This document shows positions 1 through 11,395 of a stretch of 64,000 bases of DNA, piece after piece. The stretch comes from Glebionis coronaria. Lineage: Eukaryota; Streptophyta; Magnoliopsida; Asterales; Asteraceae. The notes under the pieces were generated by a model, which saw only the letters and a list, made by a program, of their open reading frames with translations, ran no database searches and was not told the origin of the DNA. Both the position numbers and the translations under genes were made by a program. The stretch spans positions 383,617,039 through 383,681,038 of the forward strand of contig CM046879.1 of NCBI GenBank assembly GCA_025667525.1, read 5' to 3'. How positions within the stretch are numbered: position 1 is the stretch's first letter; the number at the start of each line of letters is the position of its first letter.

Positions 1-73
1 AGTATTTTGTATCGTTACTTTACCTCGTCCCTTCAATTGGGGTGGTACATAGTACTCTCATCAAGATTCGTTC

Positions 74-292
74 TCAATGACTTCTGAGCAAATCTCTAGA
101 AATTCGATGCGAAGCGAGGATCTTGATAGAGATGATCGATACATGCACACTAAGTTTACACAACTCCTTTAGATACAAAAGAGTCAATTTCTTCATCAAG
201 AATCTATCAATAACAGGAATGATATTAGCAGATTTGGCCAGTCTGTCGACGATGACCCAAGTCGAATAAAATTCAGATGATGACCTTTGCAA
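74..292 (-). pseudogene. Ty3/gypsy integrase core fragment (copy A)
   Basis: This 72-codon minus-strand ORF contains the integrase stretch WVIVDRLAKSANIIPV, whose D is the usual first catalytic aspartate. The text continues to VSIISIKILASHR, where active relatives carry a conserved SDRD-type second aspartate motif; here it reads SIKI, so the second catalytic residue appears lost. The fragment is far shorter than an integrase of about 300 residues, and flanking frames are full of stops. The same ORF with the same loss occurs at 50813-51031 and 59544-59762. Confidence 0.75.
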
Positions 293-1389
293 TAACTAGA
301 CGTTTACTAATGTATGAGGCGGTGTCTGCCTTCATAATGTCATTAGTACAACTTCTTCAGATAAAATTACACTAAATCATAAATGTCATGAATAAAATAC
401 TTATACTTACAAGATTTTAATATAACTATATCTCACAATCCTCCATATTTAGACAACCACAAGTGACCTTTTAATCATTTAACGCCATCGGCTTCTCAAT
501 TCTAATGGTTCACATTAGCGGCGAACCCCTTTTATTATCTTTATTATCCTTTTTACAAACATCGTTCATATTTAAATTGTTCAGCAATATTATTTTGCAC
601 CTTCATTACTAAGGAACACATCCTAATTGGTTCTTTATTTTTACATAATGTGTCAGTATTTACATTCATTAAAAATTTCTTTCTTCACATTTTCTAAGTT
701 TTAGTTTCTTCTCAACTATCATTTTTATCCGTTTTGCTTAATCCGACGTTTGAAGCGTCGATAATTATTACAACTAATTAAATAATAAATATTTAATTTT
801 TTTATGAAACGTAAACGTAAAAATTTTAAATTTCTTAGTTCGACCAATTATATAAAATGTTCAAAATACATTTGATTTTAATTAACACGTTTTTGCTGAT
901 TTATCGAAAATAATTAGTAAGATTCGTAAATGTTCGAAAAACCTTTTTTTATTCTTTGGGAAAAATTTTCTTAGTTGAAAAGCAAAAATTGTCGTTTCAA
1001 ATTTCAAGTCATAATTTATATAGTTTCCTCAATTCTTCTTAAGATGTCCAGAAGTATACACAAACATTTACCCCTAAACAGGAGTTTAGTTAAATGATTT
1101 GTGTATAAGGGAATAATCCCTCAAAAGTTCTTTTCGATAAAACATTTGTCAAAACACATTTGCACTTTCTTTTTGGTAAAACCCAAAGTCTTAAAAGGGC
1201 TCTAAATTTTTTAAGAGTCAATATAGATTCCATTTTCTATTAATCGCACGGTCAAATAATGTAAAGGATTAAGTCTTAAATCACATATTAAATATTCGAG
1301 GTACAGGTTTTCATTGTTCGGCCAATTTAGGGCAGTCTATAAATAATTATTAACTCCTTTCTATTCTTATAAACAAACAAATAGTTCTT

Positions 1390-1810
1390 AATGATCACAT
1401 GCATGAATTTATCATATTACAGCCTACACACGTGATTCACCAATTTTATGAATACTACATGTGTATTAGTCAATCCAAACGTCATCACGTGAAACTCATA
1501 ATGTTCATTACAAGTATCGGATGTAGTGATTGGAATAGATAATCTTTTTCGCAGATGCGAAGTTGATGATAACCATGCCATGGATCAAATCTTTAAAACA
1601 TACGCTAGAACCTTGTAAATGATCGAACAAATCTTCCATTTCGAGTTATGGATATCGTTTTCGATTGTGAATTTACTCAGTTCACAGTAATCTATAAATA
1701 TAAGAAATGATAACACCATAGCTCTTCATGATGACAAGCTCGGTAGAATAAAATCTTTCTCCGACAACTCTCTCAGTTGTACGGTAATTCCTTTAATTCA
1801 GATGGTGCTG
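1390..1810 (-). pseudogene. Ty3/gypsy reverse transcriptase remnant (copy A)
   Basis: Reading the minus strand from about 1810 downward gives APSELKEL, the start of the RT palm region, followed by text typical of gypsy RT (a DLFDHLQ-type stretch) and then DKFMHVIIKNYLF. The last piece lies where active elements carry the FxDD catalytic pair; here the first aspartate reads as lysine and the second as asparagine. Stops and frame changes interrupt it. It was found by reading the reverse complement, so the boundaries are approximate. Confidence 0.6.
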
Positions 1811-4494
1811 ATGTACAGTGCACAAGCCACAGGTGCAGCACCGAGAATATAATCAATACCAAATTCAACTTGCCTTAATGGCGAAAGTCTAGGTAATTCA
1901 CCAATAAATACCTCCTAAAGTTTCAGATAACAGAAACATCTTTTAATAAATTCATATTAGGTTATTTCTAGATTATAATATCTATGATTAATTCACAACC
2001 ATTCATGGTATAATTTCAAGTCATCCATCAAGAATTATTTAGATTACTTTTGATAATCAACATCTTATCATTTAGGGGAATTCTACTCGAGTTCCCATGA
2101 ATTAAGACAATGTCGTCATGTCATAATCAATCAATTCATTCTACTGGCACTATCAACTTTCTAGTTTCATTGCCGTCGATAAGATGTGAACTTCTCAAAA
2201 GACTAATAATAACTCATAATCCTTCACAAATTCAAGGATATATGGAGACATAACTAACCTTAAAAGAGTAAGGTCAACACATAATCTATGCGAGAGAATT
2301 TCAAATCAGATACAGACGAAAACATTTAATGAATATGAATATATCCCATGTTTTCATAATTTGAGTACGCATTCGAAAGCTCCTCGGATCGTTACCCAGG
2401 TCATTCAAATGAAATCTAATCAAAAGAAATGATAGGAACATCGATACATCCAGTCGGGTATCAACACTCGGTAATCAGATACTTTTCCTAAGAATCTCAC
2501 TATTGGAGAATTGGAAAAGAAAGAATTGTCAATTGTCAAATAAGACAATTTCCACAGATGGGTAAATTCGACTCAGAAGAATAGATGCTACAGGCACATA
2601 TGTAGGTGTCCCTAACACTATGTCCTATTTTCCACTTCTTGCAGATCTCATAAAATTTAATCTTTCACAATCTTTAAAGAAAATGTAGTGTTTATTAATC
2701 AGTTTTATGGTGACTACTAATCAACCTTGCATGGTCCATTCCAAATTGTATGTAGGCGCGCAACTATATACAATTTCAAGATTAACGATGCAATACTCAG
2801 TTCGTCAAAATTTTATCATCATGTTTATAATAAAAACATTTTCATGCTTAATTCTTAAATAAGAATAAAAAATAACTTTACAAAGATTTTCTTTGTTATG
2901 AAAACAATTAAGTTTTCCAAGGTGTTTTATAAACATCTTCATTTCGATAACAATTACTTATAAATCTCACTTTAAATAATCCTTAAGGTGATGAAAATTC
3001 AATCTTTTATCAAGGGATACTGTTTTATCTTGTAAAAACAATCAGTGATCTGCAAAAGAGTGATGAAGAGTTGTTCACCAAGAACTAACTACAATATAAT
3101 AGGAAATGAGCTTAGCCAATTAATCATGAGGTTCATGACCTTGATGGCACTCAAAAAGAATAATCCACAACGTAACTCAAACAGAGATGAGTACTTGCTC
3201 AATAGTTGCATCACTAATGCGAACATTAGGATGAAGCAATAAAGGATAGATAACATCGATACATGTAGAATTTAGCAATCAAAGGTAGTCTTTTCATTAA
3301 TCACAAACAAGTCTAAATTGTACCGTAACACATTACGTGTCACTATGTCATACAATTCCATGAACTCATCCTACCAACTGATGTCTCAGTTAAGTTAGGG
3401 ATTATTTTTAAAAGATACCACAATGAATACTAATCTACAAGAGTCATTAGGTGTCCCACCTGTCCCGGAAGATCCATCGGTCCTAATTCAGAAGAAGATT
3501 TCTTCAATTTATTTGTTGGACACTGGGCATCCTCATTAGTGGACAATGGCCTAGGAACAACCTTTAACACAAACTAACAATCATTTAAAACCTTATAATT
3601 CGATCACAGGACTTAATAATTTCCTCTTATCAATCTCATATTCCATACGAGTTAAATTCTACTTTATTCAAGTTTCAATCAACTTATACTCAAATGCGAT
3701 ATCCTACCTCATTTCCAATACTTTCAACCTTATTCATAAATATTTAAAGGCCAATAAAAGCTCGATATGATCAACACTTAATTTCCAATCCTATAGCTCT
3801 TACAACAATAGTTATCAAATAAGTCACTAGTATGAAATGACTTGATCATTCAACTAGACTTCTCGGAAAGGTACTACTCGCATGAGGCTTTTGGGTAATG
3901 GTTCCAAATGACAGCCTCAAGTGCAACATTCACCCTTTCGATTTCAATTTAAGAATTGGATGACAACGAATCAGATGACATCTTTCTAGGTGGCAACGTT
4001 TTGTCAAACTCCACTCTATAAGGAAAGATCGTCATGACATCGATATCAGATTTAATCTCGCCAATTCTTTTTCAATATCACAATCAACTAATATCTACAT
4101 TTCTATGAGTATCAACCATTTGTTGGGATCATAAATATCCAAAACTTGGTTTAGATCTAGGATAGCTAGAATTCCTACGAGAATAGCTTCGATTAATTTA
4201 CTAGGGGATTTAGGGTTCCTTGTGACAATCTACGTCGTATAAATACCTCGTATAAATATCAAAATAATCATCAAACAATCATGTAATAAAATTACATCAC
4301 ATATATATAATCCAAGTTATATATATATTAAAATAACACTTCGCAGCCTGGCCTTGTCGGGAACTCGGGAATTCTTCGGCACCGTTATAGTCATAAGATT
4401 TTTAGACATTTTTAGAAAAATGTTTATGGTTAAAAGATTTTGAAATGTTTTATTCAAAACCATGGTTTTAAAAATCTTTCGTTCTCTATAACGA

Positions 4495-4508
4495 GAGCTC
4501 TGATGCCA
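4495..4508 (-). promoter_or_regulatory. Primer-binding site, initiator-Met tRNA type (copy A)
   Basis: On the minus strand, three bases after the LTR end (GTGTTACA then GTT) comes TGGCATCAGAGCTC. This matches the plant initiator-Met tRNA primer site TGGTATCAGAGC except for one base. It fixes the element's orientation: its 5' LTR lies to the right. Confidence 0.85.
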
Positions 4509-7416
4509 AACTGTAACACCCCCAAATTTATACAACTCAATACAGCAGAAGACTCGTTGGTGTTACTGGATAGCACATTACTCACATCATAGACAACGCA
4601 TAAAAATCGCGTCGTTTAACAATAAATCATTTCCATTCATAAATATTAAAGTTACATAGGTCCCAAGTCATATTATTTCATACAATTTTTACAAAACATT
4701 TGAATGGAAATTCTTGTTTAAGTGCGGGCCATGAATTCTTGTTGTCTTCCCGAGAATTACCTTCAAGTACCTGAGATAAAACATGTTAAAAGAAAAGGGT
4801 CAGCGATAACGCCGAGTGAATTCATAGAGTTTAATGAAATCCATCAATATAACATCGGTATAAAATTATTACCGAAAATCATTTTGTACAAATCTTTGTA
4901 ATAGGCCATAAAATAGCCAAAGTCATTTTATACAAATCCTTATCAAAAATCATAATATAGGCTTTCGCCTTCAAAACCATTATACGAACCAATGTCGTGA
5001 AAATATCGTACAATACGTTTTATAACGTTGTATGGAGTTAAATAAAAACCGTTATATGATTATGGTTATGAAAACTAAAACACGAACATAATATCAATAG
5101 TAAGATTATGGTTATGAAACCCCGTATTGCTAGTCAGGCAATATATCGTAATTTAATGCTTAAAGCAGTATTGCGTTAATTGGATTATTATAAGCCGCAT
5201 GACATTGTTACCTTACTACAACAAACAACGGGTAGCTAGCCCGAAACTCATTTTCCCATCTAAATTAGCGTGTCGTCACAAAGGTCACGCTATGTAAATC
5301 TTCTCATACATAAATTCGCTTACCAATCAATGTGGCACGACGGGGATCAACCGTCAAGGCGCGAACTGGGGTGATCGTCCCCAAATAGTACTATTATATG
5401 CATAAGCGTCTACCAAATCCCGGTAGTTCACAATTCATGCTAAAGGGATTTTAGTGACATAACCTAACTTTAATAATCCATTTTATTTCATCTATCGGGT
5501 CATTTAATCATTCATCAGGTCATACAATCATTCGGGTCCAAATCAACAAACAAACAATCGGGACAACTAGTGTCCTATTTCATAAAAACTAACATGTTAC
5601 CTCCCTCGCGGGTTTATAAAACATTTCATAAAAACATTTAAAAGAGTGCGAGGCTATGAACTCATGTTGATGTGGGAAGGCGGGTTATTTGCAATTCGGA
5701 CGTACGGTTCGTGCTTCAATCACGGAAACCTAGACAAATAATACTCGTCTTAGACTCTTGTCCAATGACTTTATAAAAATAACAATTATGTATACATATG
5801 ATGATTATATATATGATGATCAAGTGGGTTTACATATTCTCTTTTACTCATTTTAGTGTTTATGTTTTGGTAACTTCTTACTAGTTTACTAGTTTTACCT
5901 ATTTACATGTTTTAGATCCAATAAGCCTATTATAAGTTCATTAACTTGTATTAATCCATTTCATACTTGTATTATCAGTATTTATACTTTACATGTTGGG
6001 CCCAAATGGTTTAAGCCCAATAAATAAGTTTATAAGTGTTTTAGCCCATTTGTATTATTAGTCCAATAACGTTAACTTAGCCCGTTAATGTCCGTATGTT
6101 ATATAGTTCGGGTTTTATCGGTTTTTACTTGTTATATATGTTTATATATCAGTATATGAGTTTTTATAAAAGTTTACATTAGACGGGTCCAACCGTCTAA
6201 GTTTTTTTTAACAAAAACGTTAATTTTACGGTAATAGCCGAAAAAGTCGTAAAAATCATGTTTATAGTTTTTATAACTTATAAACCTTATTCAACTACTA
6301 TTTTTATAAAGAGTCCATTTATTTATCCTTATACATATTTATATAAGTGTATTATATAAGTTAGTGGGTTTTAATTCACATTTTATACTATTTTTATTTG
6401 AGTGCTTATATAATACTATTATACTTTAATTTCCCAAAATCTGATTTTTACTTTCAATTTCACCATTTTTACCATATCTTGAGTTCTACAAAGAGATAGA
6501 AGCTCATTTTTGGACACCATAAACTACATGATATGTGCTACAATTAACTTAGTTTAGCTACTGCTCAATCCAACTCTAAATATCCTTAACAGTCCGTCCA
6601 AAACTGACTATTCAGATTGGTACTCTAAACTTGTTTTGATCATATCTCACTCATTATAATGATTCCATTGCATGGCCAACTCTCACATGTGTATGACATC
6701 TTATAATTACTGTATATTGATTCTACTTTACCATTTTATCAGTTTAACTTGTGGTTAGATACTGTTTTTATACAGCCAATAATTTAAGCAAGATTTTAAC
6801 CTTGTTACTTATGGTTTTCCACCTTCTTAACCATATTTATCAACACCAAATCCCCACACAATACTTTTATCATCATATATTCATCATATACATATAGAAT
6901 AGGAAAGAAAATACATGATTACATAATCAAAATAACAAGAAGGATGGGAAGAATGATCCTTATACCACCATAGTGATGAAAAGATGAGGTTGATGAACAA
7001 GGCTTGGATTTTGATGACAAAACTTGTAATATACCAATATCAACTTCAAGATCACCTATCTTCATGAACATCTTATGGAAAATCAGCCCCAAGACACCAA
7101 CAAAACTTCTCCTTGGATGTTAAAATAACCACCAATCAATAGAGCTTTAAGAGTCCTTCATCATATGTGTGAGTAACACATGACTTCATGGTCAAAATTG
7201 ATCAAATGAGGGTGTTTTGTGATGAATATGGGACGAACTAAGAGAGAGAGGAGAGTGTTTATGGTGGTTTGCATGAGTTGAATGAGAGAAAGTGGTATGA
7301 GTTGCTAGTTTTGGTGTAGTTGTAAGCTTACTAGTTAAGCTAGCTTACAAGTGTTATCTTGTTAGCTACATTTTGCCACATCTTGTGATGTGGTGGCATA
7401 CTTTGGCCATCCCATG

Positions 7417-7458
7417 TTAGTGGGGTGGGGCAAGATTTATCTTGTCTCATCCCACTAA
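7417..7458. other. Long hairpin in gypsy LTR A
   Basis: Positions 7417-7436 pair with 7439-7458 around a TT loop, with Watson-Crick pairs plus a few G-T pairs. LTRs B and C fold at the same place with different bases near the loop (GAT/ATC here, GTG/CAC there). Confidence 0.6.
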
Positions 7459-7946
7459 TTTACGGGTATTCCTTGATTCTAGTTTCCTCGATTTGCGTGC
7501 CCTCGGGTCGTTTTACGAAAAACGTTTTTATAAATTATGAATCAACGACACAAAACGAATCTAATAAAAATTGTCTCATTAAAAACGGAGTTCGAAAACG
7601 TAAATACGTAATCCTAAGGTTTCCGGTTTAGTCGTAAAGGACGTTAAAATAAAATCGTAAGTCCTAATCTCTTCTCGTAAATTTGTGAGTTTATGAACCA
7701 ACACAAATTTAAAATCTCAAAATAATATTCACTGATAAACTTATTTTCTGAAATGTCGGGCTGTCACCAAAAACGGTGTATGTAAACGTAAGCACGTAAC
7801 GTATAATCCTCCGGTTTAGACGTAGTCGATGCTACTTCAAGACGTAAATCCAAATTTCTTCCCAGAAATAAGTGAGTTCATAATATAACATTAAAATAAT
7901 GTTTTTAAATAACACTTGAGAATAAAATATCAACCATAAATTGACG

Positions 7947-7951
7947 GATTG
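7947..7951. repeat. Target site duplication GATTG (left)
   Basis: GATTG immediately precedes the Athila-1 5' LTR and is repeated at 17035-17039. The target was the end of gypsy LTR A. Confidence 0.9.
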
Positions 7952-7955
7952 TGAT

Positions 7956-7973
7956 ATGTGTGAAAACACACAT
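7956..7973 (+). other. Terminal hairpin at Athila-1 LTR start
   Basis: ATGTGTG-AAAA-CACACAT forms a perfect 7-bp stem starting at the fifth base of the LTR. The same sequence is at 15243-15260 in the 3' LTR. Confidence 0.7.
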
Positions 7974-8454
7974 CTTTTCTACCACTTAATTACAATAATA
8001 ACCGGACCAAAACGTGTATTTTATGTCTTTTATGTCAGAATTATGCGTGGTTTGTGTTTTTGTTGTGATTTAGGACGAAAAGGTGAAAAGTGGAGAAAAC
8101 ACGGACATTCACGGGCCTTTACGGACTTTTATTAAAGAAAAAGATGAAAGACGAAGCCAAGAAGTCAAGAGTGCAAAAAGAAGGGAAGTCCAAGACCAAT
8201 TCTGAAGATTTATCGAAGAAAAAGTCAAAAGACGGAAGTTTATCAAAAGCCAAAGAATTCAAGTCTATTTTATTGAAGAATTTAAAAACGAGTTCAAAGA
8301 AATCCCAAGCCAAAAAGTCCTTAAAGTCCAAGTTTAAAGAAGATTAGAAGAATAAAAGACTAATGATGCAATTAATGAAGATTAAAAGAAGGAGGGACTT
8401 AATCTCGCAATTAAGAAGAAATGAAGGAGGGGAGGAAGCTTCCTTAATCCTCCC

Positions 8455-8464
8455 CTATAAATAG
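8455..8464 (+). promoter_or_regulatory. TATA box of Athila-1 5' LTR
   Basis: CTATAAATAG follows a C-rich stretch about 500 bp into the LTR, as expected for the U3 promoter. The 3' LTR copy is at 15742-15751, and Athila-3 has the reverse-strand equivalent at 45241-45250. Confidence 0.65.
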
Positions 8465-8937
8465 TCATTAGTTGTTAAACATTTTCTTTGTTGGCTTAGT
8501 GTGACAATTAGTATTCCACTTTTAATTACCTTGTCATTTAAATACTTGTCAATTTAATTACCTTGTCTTGCACCTTAAATTCATTTAATTTCAAGTAAGT
8601 TTCCATTTAAATTCTTGTCAATCTTTACTTTATCTTGTTAATCTCTCATCTACCTTTCTAAATCTTTGATTTTTTATGTTTATCTTTGTGTTCATGTTCA
8701 TGTTCTTTATTTTGATCCAAGTGATTTTTGATTATTGTGGTTAAAGTTATTAGATTTCTTGAATACTGATTGTTTTTTCTGATTAATTAATGTTTTGTTG
8801 TTAGTTAAATTAAATCGTTTGTTTGATTCTGTTTAATCTGTGTTATATTCGTTGTTATTTTGATCCCTTGTTCTTCGGGGGAGTTTGTTTCTGTTTCTTT
8901 GTTCCCGGGAAATCTTCCGAGCCAAGACAAGGGAAGC

Positions 8938-9350
8938 TGTTCATTCGGAACTTTCAAAGTTCCGAACCAGTGTGGTTCATCCGGAACATTCAGAGTTCTG
9001 ACTCAAGGGCTTCATCCGGAACTTTCAAAGTTCCGGACGAAGACTTCCGACTCAAGCATTTGTTCATTCGGAACTTAAAAGTTCCTAATCAATATACTTC
9101 ATTCGGAACCCAAAAAGTTCCGGATCAAGCAATTCATCCGGAACATTAAAAGTTCTGGGTCAAGAGGTTCATCCGGAAGTTTAAAAGTTCCGGATCAGCA
9201 GGGCTTCATTCGGAAGTCTCTAAAGTTCCGAATCAACCAAAACTTCCGAACCAAGGGAAAAACTTCCGAGTCAAGACTATTTCATTCGGAACTCCAAAAG
9301 TTCCGGATCAAGCTAGTTCATCCGGAAGTTTTAAACTTCCGAATCAAGGG
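8938..9350 (+). repeat. Array of short palindromes in Athila-1 5' LTR
   Basis: About ten degenerate units of 30-45 bp each contain TTCATYCGGAA, a short A/T spacer and TTCCGGATCAAG-like text. Each unit is thus a small inverted repeat (CGGAACTT..AAGTTCCG). ORFs crossing it (for example 8823-9149) only translate the repeat. Confidence 0.85.
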
Positions 9351-9772
9351 TTTCTTGTCAGGTTCTTTTTGGTTTTCTTTTTAAATTTCTGTCTTTTATT
9401 TTTAAAGCTTATTTTTCCCACCTTTTATTTTAATTGCACTTTAAGTTTATTTGTCTCAGCTATATTTTAGTTTTGCCTTAGTTTAAGTTTTAGTTGCGTT
9501 TTAAGTTTTCCTTAGATAGATTTAAGTTTGCGTCATTTACTTTATCGCCCTTTAATTTCAGTCATGTTTTTAAATACTTGCACCATTATTTTAATTAGAC
9601 TTAGATTTATTTTAAGAGAACTTTTACTTTAATTGTTTCGCACTTTTATTTAAAGTTAACCAAAAATATTTGTTTCACCAAAGAACGACTGAGTCGCACA
9701 TAGGACCTAGATCAATTCGTTAAGATACCGAGAACTTTAATCCTTTTAACCTGAGTAAAATCTTAGTTATCA

Positions 9773-10025
9773 AATGGCGCCGCTGCCGGCTCTTTTCGTA
9801 AAGATTAACGGTTTTCTGTGAGAGACGCGTTGCTTTTTGGGATCCGTTCACTTGTGAGCGTTATTTTTCTTGCATAACAAATTCAAAAAAAAAAATCATA
9901 AAAATTAAAAATTGATAAAAAACCATAAAAGTTAAAAATTTCAAAAATCCAAAAATATTTTATCTTTATTGTGTATATATATTGTCTTTGTGTTTGGTTT
10001 TGTTTTCTTTTCCATTTTCAGGTGT
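9773..10025 (+). other. Athila-1 leader between PBS and gag
   Basis: AT-rich untranslated leader with runs of A. It ends in TTTTCCATTTTCAG just before the gag ATG; this resembles a splice acceptor but no donor was established. Confidence 0.6.
9775..9790 (+). promoter_or_regulatory. Primer-binding site, Athila type
   Basis: TGGCGCCGCTGCCGGC starts two bases after the 5' LTR. It resembles the TGGCGCCGTTGCCGGGG primer site of plant Athila elements, complementary to a tRNA-Asp 3' end, with a few changes. Confidence 0.8.
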
Positions 10026-11356
10026 ATGCGTACTAGATCTTCTAATTATCAAGAGCCCGAGCCTCAAGAAGATTTAGCTATGTCAGGTGTTAACAACAAC
10101 AATAATCCACCGCACCCTAATAATAACAACAATGCTCTTCCACAGCCCGATCTTCGGACCATGGAGGAACTTTGTCAACCAACAATGTTTGGACGTGGAG
10201 GACGATTGCGCCGATGCAAATCAACGCTCCTGAGTTTTCGTTGAAGCACCACATGATTCAGCAAGTACAAACAAACCCATTCCGTGGATTGCCTGATGAT
10301 GATGCCAACAAACACCTCGACAAGTTCATTACAATCACCTAAAGCATGAAGTTGGTCGGTGCCACAATGGATGAACTTCGCCTACAACTCTTTCCACATA
10401 CCTTATTACATCATGCCGAGAAATGGTTTGATCGTCTCCCGAAGAATTATATTCACACTTGGGATGACATGACTCAACGCTTTTTGTCGCGCTACTTTCC
10501 ACCATCCATGGTCACGAGCCTTCGCAATCAGATCAGCGGTTTCATGCAAGACCCTGATGAATCTCTTTTTGATGCTTGGGAGAGATATAATGTCTTGATC
10601 GATAGATGTCCAAACCACAACATGCTACCTGTGACCTTAATCGATACTTTCAACAACGGTTTGACTTTTCGAGATCGTGATAAGATTAATGCAGCCGCCG
10701 GTGGCACATTCATGAAAAGGAGACCCGAGGAGTGTAGAGAGTTAATTGAGAACATGACTACTCACCACAAAAACTGGGATTCCTTTGCTTCTTCAAGGAA
10801 CAACCCGAGAGTCAATGTTTCCTCCACCTCAGCAAACCCTGAGATGACCGAACTCACCCGCATGATGACTGAAATGAGCAAAAGTATTACGCTTCTCGCT
10901 TCAAACCAACAACAACAACAAGTTAAAGCGGTTGCTAATCCTTGTGAAACATGTGGCGGTCCTCACCCATACACCGATTGTCCTTCGACTCAAGGAAATC
11001 CGGAAAATGTGTATGCAGCTTATGGTAATTATTCACCGGAAAATTACCAAGCTAGACAACAAGGGGATAGAAATCTGCTGAGTTACCGATCCAACAATTA
11101 CCTTTCACCCGATTTTTCTCCTCAAAACCAAAACTCCGCCAACAACTGCAATAGAAGCAACCAAATCCCACCAAGAGCTTCTAACCCTTATCAACCACTC
11201 ACCCAACAAACCCCACCCATTAATCCCGATGTTGAAGCCGTCATGAGAACTCAAGGTGAGCAAATCAAGAATCTACAGAGCCAAATAATCAATTTGAAAG
11301 GAGATATCATGAAGCAAGGTAATGACATTAGAACCGAGGTTTGCGATAATATTTAA
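10026..11356 (+). pseudogene. gag: Athila-type Gag (broken)
   Basis: Gag would form the particle that packages element RNA. The likely start is ATG 10026 (MRTRSSNYQEPEPQED), a typical Athila opening. The frame shifts near 10200, and the true reading continues in frame with 10346 as APMQINAPEFSLKHHM. A TAA at 10340-10342 breaks it again, probably from CAA. The retrotransposon Gag core follows (LFPHTLLHHAEKWFDRLP ... WDDMTQRFLSRYFPP ... ESLFDAWERYNVLIDRCP). Near 10950 lies a short zinc knuckle, CETCGGPHPYTDC (CX2CX3HX4C). A third lesion, TAA 11354-11356, separates Gag from the downstream protease ORF in the same frame. Three lesions mean this copy is not functional. Confidence 0.88.
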
Positions 11357-11395
11357 TCCTCCTTCAGCACTCAAACGACTGAATTAAAGAATCTG

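Larger units (their letters stand above)
1..4511 (-). mobile_element. Gypsy copy A: decayed internal region (partial)
   Basis: This is the internal region of a minus-strand Ty3/gypsy element; position 1 corresponds to about 50740 in copy B, so roughly 830 bp of its 3' end and its 3' LTR lie outside the window. Read on the minus strand it runs from a primer-binding site at 4495-4508, through RT remnants near 1390-1810, to integrase remnants at 74-292. No long ORF survives. Short plus-strand ORFs such as 3045-3242 recur in copies B and C only because the DNA is alike. About 4512-1850 on the minus strand should be leader, gag and protease; I could not identify a domain there. Lineage (chromovirus, perhaps Tekay/Del-like) is a guess from the initiator-Met primer site, long LTRs and RT text. 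Confidence 0.8.
4512..7951 (-). repeat. Gypsy LTR A (5' LTR of copy A), interrupted at 7951
   Basis: This begins TGTAACACCCCC on the plus strand and aligns along its whole length with LTRs B (46469-49905) and C (55198-58636). It breaks after GGATTG at 7951, where Athila-1 is inserted. The final bases (GATTGTCACA) resume at 17035-17044, giving a full LTR of about 3.45 kb. The first five of those are the target duplication. Differences from B and C are clearly more numerous than between B and C, so copy A is an older or separate insertion. No convincing gene is present; the ORF at 7425-7631 is a shadow shared by the LTR family. Confidence 0.9.
7952..9772 (+). repeat. Athila-1 5' LTR
   Basis: The LTR starts TGATATGTGTG and ends GTTATCA, just before the primer-binding site. 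In order it holds a terminal hairpin (7956-7973), a purine-rich block with a lysine/serine-rich ORF (8090-8347), a TATA box (8455-8464), T-rich sequence and an array of short palindromes (about 8938-9350). It aligns with 15239-17034 except for one indel of about 20 bp in the array and a different last 35 bp or so. Confidence 0.9.

Noticed and set aside
4495..4512. Possible tRNA genes suggested by TGGTATCAGAGC-like and TGGCGCC-like strings
   Set aside because: They are primer-binding sites next to LTRs, without cloverleaf-forming sequence around them.
8090..8347. Lysine/serine-rich 85-codon ORF in both Athila-1 LTRs (also 15377-15634)
   Set aside because: It lies in purine-rich sequence, repeats AAGTCCAAG-like text, and the equivalent part of the Athila-3 LTR is full of stops. 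It is probably not a gene.
8823..9149. ORFs across the palindrome array (also 8860, 16110, 16147, 16172)
   Set aside because: They only translate the repeat in different frames and have no sequence of their own.
8938..9350. CRISPR-like array
   Set aside because: The units are degenerate palindromes without distinct spacers, in a plant retrotransposon LTR.
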